Shown one piece after another: positions 25,201 through 37,200 of a stretch of DNA of 64,000 nucleotides. Each line of letters opens with the position of its first letter. Position 1 is the stretch's first letter. The translations under genes and the position numbers were made by a program. This DNA comes from Leuctra nigra (lineage: Eukaryota > Arthropoda > Insecta > Plecoptera > Leuctridae), in contig OW203773.1 in the NCBI GenBank assembly GCA_934045905.1, forward strand, positions 15,425,246 through 15,489,245. The letters run 5' to 3'. The notes beneath the pieces are model-generated. The model worked only from the letters and a program-made list of their open reading frames with translations, did no database searches and was not told the origin of the DNA.

Positions 25201-28200
25201 ATGACTATGGTAGCGAAGATTACAACGAAAATGATGTACTACGCTAGCACCAACACAACAAAATGAAAATCAGCTTTGTAGAACTTAGGTGGCACATTCA
25301 AGTTAGCGGATTCACTTTGGAAAGTTTAGGTTGGCAAAGAGTGAATTCAGGTGGAAGGTCTGGATAGTGCTGCTTAGTTACACCCTAGCGGCGTTGTAGG
25401 CGTAAATTGAACAGCCTGTAGCTATCTAGACAAACCGATATGTCCTTTAGCACTGTCTACAGACACACCGGCGTGTCCTCTTACACTGTAACAGACACTC
25501 CAGCATGTCCTCTAACACTATCTATATACACACCAGCGTGTCCTCTAACACTGTCTATATACACACCAGCGTGTCCTCTAGCAATATCAATCGACACACC
25601 GGCGTGTCCACTAGCACTGTCTATAGACACACCGGCGTGTCCTCTAGCACTTCTATCGACACACCGGCGTGTCCTCTAGCACTGTCTACAGACACACCGG
25701 CGTGTCCTCTAGCACTGTCTACAGACACACCGGCGTGTCCTCCAGCACTGCCTATCGACACACCTGCGTGTCCACTAGCACTGCCTATCGACACACCGGC
25801 GTGTCCTCTAGTACTGTCTACAGACACACCTGCGTGTCTTCCAGCACTGCCTATCGACACACCTGCGTGTCCACTAGCACTGCCTGCAGACACACCTGCG
25901 TGTCCACTAGCACTGCCTATCGACACACCTGCGTATCCACTAGCACTGCCTATCGACACACCAGCGTGTCCACTAGCACTGCCTATCGACACACCAGCGT
26001 GTCCTCTAGCACTGTCTATCGACACACCGGCGTGTCCACTAGCACTACCTATCGACACACCTGCGTGTCCACTAGCACTGCCTATCGACACACCTGCGTG
26101 TCCACTAGCACTGCCTATCGACACACCGGCGTGTCCACTAGCACTGCCTATCGACACACCGGCGTGTCCACTAGCACTGCCTATGGACACACCAGCGTGT
26201 CCACTAGCACTGCCTATCGACACACCGGCGTGTCACTCACCGTGTCAACTGCATGAGCGCCGTGTCCCCCTCCTCGGTGCCGGCCTCTATGACGTCACTC
26301 TTGTCCAGCAGTGCGCGCAGGATGTCGGCGTGTGCGCGCGCACTGGCGAGACACACAGGCGTGCAGGAGTTGTTGCGGGACGTGGCTGTGACGTCAGCAC
26401 CGAGCTTGAGAAGGGCCAGCACGGCGTTGAGGTGGCCGCGCGAGCAGGCGAGTTGAAGCATTGTGTGAGAGCCGTTGTCGTAGTCCAGGTTGTAGCCGCC
26501 CTCGCTCACCTGGGAAGTGACGTCAAGTGTCAAGTCAAATATAACAATGAACATAAAAAATATAAAAAAATAAAAAATATGTGCTGCAAGCGCGAGCGAT
26601 TTTGCAGCATGTTGCAGGCACTTTTTTGGATACGATTGGAGACACAATGGGTTGACGAAATGATTTGTAATTTTAATCATGATTAGATCAAAGACAAACT
26701 TCGAGTTATCACTTGGTAAATTTTTAAAATTTTGCTTCGTTAATTAGTTAGAATTAATTGATTTATTGTGATATTTTTTATTGAGCGAGCATAGCGAGCG
26801 TCACCACGGTACTCTTATGGCACTTTCTCTTTTTTTTTTTTTTTTGTCTGCACTGCCGAGGTCAAACCGCACAACCAATCGATCTGAAATTTTGCACACG
26901 TACTAACGTGATCTATGCGGTCTCTGGGATCGTTTTTGAAAGGGATCCTGTGATTGGTTCAAATTTAAAAAAAATTATCTTTCGATTGGTTGGCCCGTTC
27001 AATTTGAAATTTTGATAAGTCATTACGACCAACATTTTGCCAATCAAACAAAATTTCATCCAAATCCCCCCATTGATTAAAATTAATTAAATTATTTAAT
27101 TTGTTTTTTGAAATTTAAACTAGAACCGTATCACCGATCAACTTAAAACGTTGCATGGTCATTGGGACCAACATAATCAGTATTTTTTACTACTTTCAGA
27201 CTATTCTGTGTTTAAATCCAAAAGTAATTGACATTTTACGGACATTTTGCGTGTTGGCTGTCAAATTTCTCGAAAATGTTGATCACGGCTACTTTGACTC
27301 TTCAGTTCTAATCCAAGGTAGTTGAGCAAAAACTTTTAAACGCATATGAAACTAATAATGACCGTTCAACAGATCGATCTGATATTGTGTACACACACTA
27401 ATATCATATGAGTGGTCCCAGGTATATTTTTTGAAAGAGATTCTGTGATTTTTGAATATTTACTGGGAACGTAGTTCAATTATAAAGGTTCAATTGATCA
27501 ACTTAAAACTTTGCATGGTTATTGGGACTAATATTTGAGTGATATTTGGAGATTTTTAAACAAGTCTGTGAAAAATTCAAGAAATTGGCTTTTAATGATA
27601 TTTTTGATAGACGCAGAATTTCGGTTCGAGGTGTTGCGCGTATCCGTGCTCGCTCATCAACGCGTTTCACAAAGCGTTTTCCTAGTATTTTCCTATCTCA
27701 ATGGGTGCCGCAGGAAACTTAATAAAAAAAATGGGCGAAGTGATAGCCCTATGATCTAATCGTGATTAAAATTTGAGATCAGTTGGTTGATTGGTATTGC
27801 CAAAATCGTACAAAATCTGAAAAAAAGACACATTTCAGATTTTCCATAAAAGTTTGGGCACAAATATTGTATTTTATAAGATCTTCTTTATATTGCGCAG
27901 GTCGACTAAATAATAAGCTACACGAATTAGTTTTCAAATTTTTCATAATTTGAATTGTTCAAAATCTACAGCGATATTAGGAAATATTATCTCCAATGTT
28001 TACCTTGTAGTACAGCCCACTCAAAGTGAACATACATTTCAAAATATTAATTTAAAATATTAAAAATATTAAAATATTAATTACGATTTTAAAATTCGAC
28101 AGTATTTAAAAAATTATAATAATAAAACGATAATCCACCGGTGGTCAAATCTTCTAAATTTGCAGTTCATATACATATCATCATCCCATCTGATCGATTG

Positions 28201-31200
28201 TCAGAAAATTTCGTCATTCAATATCAATTATATTTTGCATTTTATGATATTGGTATAATAGGTAGGTATATAAGTCACACGAATATAAAACCATATTCAA
28301 ATTAAATGCAATATACTTTAAGAATGCATTAAAATACGACTAGAATGCATTCAAGCCGCATACAATAATGTGTCCCCCTATACACAAAGAATAATATATT
28401 ATGAAGGACGCTAAGGAAAAATTCTGTCTAATTTTATTTAGAAGATAGAAACCAATCAATGTCCATCCATCTAAAATCCACATTAATATAATAGACTATC
28501 CTTTACTATTAATCCTTTACTATTAATGCACAGTTTCAACAATGGAGCTCTTAAATTGCGTTACGATAGACCTCTATAGAAATCGTCATTTTAGCCCAAT
28601 TTTAATCAAACCCGAACTTTTCCTGTAGATAATTTCGAGCCAAATAAAGTGCACACAATTTCAATCGAATCTGTTGAGTATTTCGAGAGATATTAAAAGA
28701 AACCCAAATTTGCATCGAAAAGCTTAATTTTTTCGAAACTTTGAAACTTCAGGAAGCTGTGAATCCATTGGCAGTGATTGAAGTTCAATTTAACTCTGTG
28801 AACCTTGATTAAATAGGGGGTTGAGAATGTTGTGTGGGGTGGGGGGAGGGGGGCGCAAGATAACTTTTCTGATATTGGAATTTTTTCTTGAGTGTACCTC
28901 CTTACGTCACATTGTATTTTGAAAATGATTGAGTATATTGAAAACTGACAGTACCATTTAGGAATCAAAATTGTATTGTTGTGATTTCTGCCGAGATGCG
29001 TACATTTATATAATCAGGTTGAATCTTATTATGTGGAGACCTGAATAAAATCGCATTAAATTCTACTACTCAGTCTTGACCATGGGCTTCAAGTATACTT
29101 TGTGCTTTTTCGATCGTGACCAAATAGCAGTGAGGAAAGTAAGGTCACGTGAGAGCAGTCAGACAACGATAGAAATGCTCTTCACTCTGCTTTCATATAA
29201 ACTTGATAGTGTGTCCCGTGTTTTCTTAGCATATATTTTTTAATGTTGGAAATCTTTGATTGTGCTGTAATTTTTTATGTTGCGTATTTGTTTCGTATAA
29301 TTAACTCATTTTGGTATGATTTTGGATTCAGAATTTGGATTCGTTTAGATTAGTTCATAACTTTTTCAGTTGCTGTTTTCAATATTCTAAGTAGGTATAT
29401 TAATTTTGAAACTGCCGCTTTAGGTTAATTCTTCACTGAACAGATCAATTCATATTATATTATTGTTTGTTTGTTTTGAAAAAAAATACCAAGATTTAGA
29501 ATTGAGTTGCCATTGAGATCGGTAGTTCCGTGAGGGTCAATTCAATTGTCACGATCAGTCATTGGTCAGCAAGAGTTGTTCAAGGGTTGCTCTCTATTAT
29601 ACCTTGATCAGAAAATATTGTGATTAGGTCATGTGTTACATGGCGGGGCTCTCTAGTGCTCGGTTTAATTGACAACTAAATCACCCTCTTGTCTTCTGTG
29701 TACAACCCCCCCATCCCCCCCCCCCCATACACCCCATTAGGGGCATTCGCAACGATTTCCCCCCGTTTACCACAAAACTATTAACCTTTCCCGCTGGCTG
29801 TCTCTGTTTGTGTATGTTTAACTTGAATGTCGCTATTTACCTAGCGTATCGACAGACAGAGCACTTACATTCCATTAACCCCCCCCCCCCCCAACAGTGT
29901 TATCTAACACACAACGATCGAACTAGCAACTAACTGCTACACACGAACGTGGGGTAGCAACTTGTTATTTCAGTGAACACCTCATTTTAGTTTTATGATG
30001 TTTTGTGCTGCATTTTAGAATCAGTTGAAGTTTTCGTTGATTTATTTCTATTTTCCCTCGGGTTTTTCGTATCTTTGAAGATACCAAAAACAAGTGAAAT
30101 TTTTATTTACTGAAGCATTTTTTTAATAAACTGTTGAATAAAAATAATTTTTCAATAGTGATTGAAAAATCTCAATTATCCATCTGAGATTGTCAGAAAA
30201 ATTCTACATTTCAGAGATAATTTAATATTATTTAAATTGGTTTTCCATTTTATACTGTTTCCTTGATTTGTTTGTATTGTTTGTACTTTTGGAGATAGTA
30301 ATGTATTCTTGTTTATTTTTGTAATCATTTAACGGGGATGCACCCACAATAGTTTAATCAAAATACAAAATTTACATCATGTCCATTTAAATAGCCATTT
30401 ATAGTGAATTAAATATGAATTAATAACCATGGCAGCTCATCCTCGATCATAAAACTATGGCTCTTTCCGGAGCTGTCTTTACATGCTGATGAGAACAATG
30501 TCGTGTTCCTCAAGCATAAGTGTGCTGTTGCTACTGTAAATCACTGTTTATAACTTCCTCTGCCTCTCTATATTCATGCCACACTGCTCAGTCTTACGTT
30601 CATATTCATTTCATTTCTACTTCTATCTTTTGAAACTCACCAACGATTTTTATGTCTAGTTTTATCTGATTAAACCATTGAGTATGAGGCCTACCAACTT
30701 TCTTCTTCGTATTTCCATTTTTTAGAACTTATTCTTAGACAATCTTGTCTAGCTATTGTATTATATTTTTTCTTTCAATAAAATATGTTTGTAAAACAGC
30801 ATGTGGCATGAAGAACCATTTATAAAAATGAACCGTAGAGTGGGTACAGTATTTGGATTTTTTATCTGACTCAAAGATGCTTGCCAGCCAGTAAAAATCT
30901 GTATTTAATTTCACAATTTTTATTGCACACTCAAAATCTAGTTTAAAAATATGCAACAAACGTACACATTAAAGTCAGATAAGCGTGAATGGTCACCTTT
31001 TGTTCTTTTACGTGGTCAAGAAAAGTCGATGTTCAAATAATTATAACTTTTTGTGTGCGGTTTGAACTTCTAAATCTCCTCGGTTGAAAAACTAATAGTC
31101 AAGTCAGGAGAAACCAAATAAAACATATTTGTTGCAGGCAGGTGCGACGTTAAATGTTCAAATAAAATCAGTGCCTCGGAGGTAGAAGGTCCTAAGTCCA

Positions 31201-34200
31201 CTTCAAAGACGTTTGAGGTGAGCTCAAAAACCAGTGACTTCATTCAATACTAAAGTTAAAGTGCAATTCAACATCTAGGAAACGGACTCCCGTCCTCCTG
31301 CCTCTAGTTGTTCCTACCTTGTCGCAGAACTCCTGCACTTGATCCTCCCCGTAGCTGAGCATCCTGATCAGCACGTCCTCGTCGACCCTCCTGTCCTGGA
31401 CTGGGGGCGGGAGAGTGATCGCCTCCCCCTGGACTCTGGCCAGGATGTCGCGCGCCGTCCCGCTGGAGGGTCCCGAGCCCATGTACTTGGCAGAGTCCAG
31501 GTCGATGGCGGGGTGCTCCAGGAAGACTCGCAGCACTGCCAGGAAGCTCTGGTCCAGGGAGTAGCTGCGGGAACAGATGAGGACGGCGCTGTGGCCGGCC
31601 TTGTTCAGACGGTTCAGGAAGTCGACCTGAAAGATACGATTCAGATAAATGGAAAGCCCGATTGTATAACTCTCTGCTGCTTTTGCGTGTTCGTGCTGCT
31701 ATTTAAGACGGCGGAGTAGTGAGTTTGACTTTGAAGAGTTTTTTAATCGATTTTTATCAATATCATTTACCAATGTAATTGTTAACAAAATGAGGCTTTG
31801 TACGAGTCTTCAGAAGTGTTTAATGAAAATAATTCCATAGCTTGGAATGGTTTATTAGGTTTTTGTCCTACAGACGCAAGAAGACTAGTAAAAATATGGC
31901 ACAAAACGTCTGTGGAACAAAATAAAACTTATAAACCATTCCAAGCTATGAAATTATTTTCATTGAACTCTTCTGAATACTCGTACAAAGCCTTATTTTG
32001 TTAACAATTACAATGATAAAAAGATATTGATAAAAATCGTTTGAAAAACTCTTCAAGGCCACGCTCACTATAAACCCAGCCGTCTTAATAGTAATAGTTA
32101 CAAATAAAATAGTTGTCAGGGCCGGTTTTTTTAATGCTCTGCTAAAAGCAGTAGTTGTTGCTATGCTATGGTATTGCTTGTTGCTATGGTATTTAAGTTA
32201 TAATCGAGTATTGAAAAACTGGTCCCAAACGTAATAAAACTTTGGATATTTCGTCGGCTTGGTACTTGTTTGTCCTATATCCGCTTTTTGCTAGTCGGAG
32301 ATAATGAGGTTTAAAGATTGAATTCATTCTCACGGCAAAACTACTTAATCTATGTAACAGAAAAAAATATCACTCATTCTTATGGATGTCTTGAATAATA
32401 TCTAGTATGATTGTTCTACCCTGTACTCTTAATTACCCCAATAAAGGGCACCCCCGTTTGGATATAGGACAAAGAAAGTCATGGGAACGAAATATTTGTT
32501 ACGCATTTTGTCCTATATCCAATTTTTACGTAGTTTTTGTACAGAAGGAGGTTCATATCAACTATTTAAGCACTTTTTCATATTTGTAACACCCCTTTAT
32601 TATGTTTTAAGAAAAAAAAATATACATTTTTTAATTTCAAAAATAAATTTTTTGAAAATTTTTTGTTTCTAAAAATAGAAAATTTAAAAAAACGCCGTGT
32701 AAAGAAGCAAAAGACAATGTCTATTTTCTTTCACATTTGAACTAAGTTTGAGGGCGAATTAAATCTATATCAAAAGGTACCTTATTTGAGAAAATTTTTG
32801 GCATTTTTAGAAAAATTTTAAAATTTCACCTAGAAACAAATAGCTCAAAAATTTAGGTTTTCTGGAAAATTTGTATTTGTATGTTATGTATGTATTAAAG
32901 GTGTATCAATGAGCAAAATCCAATACCTAACTCAAAATTTTCAAAAAGTGGATATAGGACAAATAAGTACTAAGCCGACGATTTCGTAACTTTTAAACTT
33001 TTATAAGAATAAAGATGATGGAAAATTAAAAAGTAACTAAGAGATAGGCGTATAAAATAGTTGTAGTTGATTTACTCTTTTTTAAAGGCCACAACAGTCT
33101 CCTTCTCACCGTCCATTCGTAGGTCATTCATCCATCGCCATTAACCTAGTAGTAGAACAGTGAGTCGTTTGCTCAGTTAATGACATTGAATTTATTTGCT
33201 AGTTTGAGTACTCAGGAAGTCATATTTTCTTAAAATGCAATCAAAATTAAATACCATGAAAGCCGCTATAAAGTTCAGTTGCATAATCGTTTACTCTAAA
33301 GTGCTATCAGGCCTATTGTAGAACATTTGAATGCCCAATTCTGATGGAATTCGATTTCTTGCAACGTTAATTCTTATGGCCGTGACCGGATTCCATCAGA
33401 ATGGAATTGGGAAAACGTTATAGAATATACCTCCAGGGAAGAAATGACAGAAATGAAAGTTCAATTTCAGATAAAGAAAGCTTCTGCACTTCTATCACAA
33501 ATTGATGAGTGTATTTGTACGTATACTGTTTTTCACTCACAATTGCCAAATGTATTGCTGGAGATGAAAGAAATGGTGGGGATGGAGGGTGGGAAGGAGG
33601 CCGTGGCATATTAATTGAAACTATCCCAGCATCGGATCTCGAGGGAAACCTATAGATAAACATCTGATTGGAAAGCTGATCAAGATATGGCTGCGTATTT
33701 TTTATGAATATTCCAAGTAATTCAGGTTGGTATTAATAAAAATAAAAATAAATATATGTTTGTTGATACAAAACAAAAGAAAACAATTCTTTGATAGACT
33801 TTAAGTTATGATATTGTATAGTTTTAAGGCTTTCACTTCAAAATGATATACTAAAAATGCAATTATTTTAATTTATATAAAAATACTTTCGGAGAATTTG
33901 AATCCATGTTATGATATTGATTATTTTTAAAGCTATCCAACAAGAAAATGTTAAACACCTAATGTTTAGAGCAAGTTAACTTAATTAAGTAAATTGCCTC
34001 CAAACTATAATGTTTAATTAACTAATTGCTTTAACGCCCTCTCACCTTTAAGGCAACCCGCCTTAATGTCAAATAAAATCCGAGGCTAGTAAAATGACTT
34101 GACATTTTTCACTAATATTCATTCTTCGCACCCTTCTATGAGGGGGGTCAAGGGGGTGGGTCAGAGGGTGTGTGTGGCAAGGGGGGGGGGGGGGGTTTGC

Positions 34201-37200
34201 CTCGCCCTGGAAATCAATTGTTTGATGAGATTTTCTCTCTTTAATCTAAATATTTTCTTGAAACCATACAGCACACAATACAAACGGTAACATTAGTATT
34301 TTATAGATGTTAAGCCAGCAAATCGTCAAAGTTTTCAACTCTCAACCCTACCATATAAACACGTTTTTACTTAAAAACTTTTGTAATTTGGTCAAAAGTT
34401 TGTCGAAAGTCTACGTGTATAGAACAATAGAAATGACTTTTTATTACATAATGGTTATAGAATCGTATAATTTTCCCGTTAAACTTATAATGTTTGGTTC
34501 AATCTATTACACTAATCACGGTGAAGAAGTAACAATAAATAATGATGAGAAAAAACAACGTCGCACTATTTTACAACTTAACTAATGGTGCTACTTGAAT
34601 GATTAATATGATGATTGGTAGATGATGTTTAAGTATATGTAGTACCTAATGATGAACGGTGGGAAGAAGGCGGTCGTGGCCTATTGGTATAGTAACCCTC
34701 CCATCATTTGCCGATGCTTGATTACATCATTCCAAAAGTGTGCAATGCAAAATCGAGAAAATGGACTTCCGACTTTCTACTTCTAATGCATTCGCAAAAG
34801 GTTTAAGCCTTATTCCGTCATAACTTTATGTCGGTATAGCATTATAACTCCTAATTACACTATTATCATAATATTACAATGTTAAAACTTAGTATTTTAT
34901 CATTATAAATTGCGATTTGTAATTAAATACATAAAGATATGTTGGTAAAACATGGTAATTCATAGTTTGCACGTGATGATGTCATCTCAATGTTGCCTGC
35001 TACCATCTTGATGGCACGCAGAATAGCTGTGATTCTCTACTCTTTTGACGAAATTTTGGGAAATGTACCGGAGATATCTTTAGTACGAAGAGGAATCACT
35101 CACATTACAAAAATACATCGATTTTCCTCAATAATATTATAATTTGACCCATCAATGTGCCAACAAAACGTCCGTCCTCAGGTGCAAAATTCAATCATTT
35201 TGCATTGCTGATATAAAACAAAAGAAGTTCGTGCAAGCTATGAATATCTAATTCTGATATTGGATTTTTTTGATACCTTTAAGGAGTATGCACGAGAAAG
35301 CTCACGGCCTTCTTAACCGCCTAAATTTCGCCATGACAGTCCCCAAAAAACAAAAGTCAAACGTGACAGCAGGTTTTTAAATTGTATGTTTTAGTATTTT
35401 TCTATACTCTTTTACGTCTGCTTTCTTGTTCTAATGTTATCCCTATTCATATTTAATGGTTAGACTATTCAATCAATGATAATGGATTTTGATTGATTCC
35501 AACATCTAGTGGAGCGGTCGCTCCACGCCAGCCAAGTCGTACGGCGCGCGCACACACTCATTTAAAAAGGCTGGAGCAAACCCACTTTTACTGTAAGCAT
35601 CAAAGTGGCATTTTCGGCCTACTGGATCTTAAAATTGGAAAATCTCACATTGTTGCGATATATCTTAATTTCGAGCTATGGCCCACCCTACAACATATAC
35701 CAAATTTGGGAACAATAGGTTACGCCCTTTGCGCGCTAGAGGACCGTGAAAACAGTGTTTTAGGGCGGTTTTCATAATAATAATAATAATAATAATCTCA
35801 GTAGTAGTAGTAGTAGTAGTAGTCTCCTGGAATTTAAATCCGGTAAACAGGCCACAGCCTAAACGGCTGAACCGATTGATCCCACATTTTTACCACGTGT
35901 GCACTTTTGGCGTCTGATTTAACCTTCACCCCATGAATTTTTTGTGCCGCCATTTTGAAACCGGAAGTGACGTCATATCTCGTCAACAGCTGGACTGATT
36001 GGAACGAAAATTGCGCCAAACGATCCAGACGGTCATCTATATGCATGATCAGTAGCAAAAGACTAAACATTATGTTAAAGAAACCGGAAATGACGTAATG
36101 AAATTTGAAATACATCGATTGGCTTTTTGGCAACAAAGGTTGATCCGGTTATTTTGATATTTATGTAACGTATGTACTTTTGACGTCTAATGTGACTTGT
36201 TATAAAACCAACCGGAAGCCGCCATTTTGAAACCGGAAGTGACATCATATCTCAATAACGGCTAAATAGATTTCAACGAAACCAGCGCAAAACAATTTAG
36301 ACTGTCAACTTTATGTATTATCATCAATAATATTTGCAGTTTCCCATACCTAAACCGGAAATGACGTCACACATTTTAATAATCTTACAAATTTTTATTT
36401 TGATGCAATAAATATACTATTTGAGACAGCTTATAAAATTGTAATCATGTTTCAAATATACTTCAAGGGGTCAGAGATTTCAGCAGCCATTTTTAAACCG
36501 GAAGTAACGTCATATCTCAAAAACTGGTAGACAAATCGGTATGAAACTAGCGCCAAACGATTCGGAAGGCCATCTCTATGGAATATGAACAGTACAAATA
36601 GAATTTTCCTATTTATGAGACCGGAAATGACGTCATTCAAATGTATAAATTATTATAATTCCCTCCTATACAATAAATACATATTCAGAAAGCTTAAAAT
36701 GATACACATCATTTATAGAAATAAATTCTATGTGGCATTGCAGAAAGGTCAGCAGCCATTTTGAAAACCGAAGTGTTTCCATATCTCGGAACTGGGTTGA
36801 CTGATTGGAATGAAACCTTTGCTATTCTTCGTGAAAGATCATTTAAAGCAATTATTTAGGACCATACGCTGCTATTCATTAGTGGTAACGAAATTGTAAA
36901 GGGTGATGATTTTTTAAAAGAATTTAGTAATTGTTCATTTCATATGTGTCACAAGTTGTTAGAATAAACTAAAAAAAGGAGTGATATCCCCATAAAAAAC
37001 ACTTCGTGTAAAAATACCAGCCAAGTCTCTTCTACTAAAAAAAATATATGAAATCTAAAAATTCTGCACTGAAAAGTAATGATATCAAAAAATTTGCCAA
37101 GTCAAAACTTTATTTGAAAATCAAAAAATACTTGGCGCATCGATTTTTTAGGGCATTTTAGGTATACTATATGTTTTTATATTTTATGTATATTTTAAAT

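Noticed and set aside
25440..26686. Long frames on both strands of 11-residue repeats (for example DTPACPLALPI and SIGSASGHAGV).
   Set aside because: The unit length of 33 keeps all frames open. The array is intronic, and the plus-strand frame runs antisense through TRPA exon 4.
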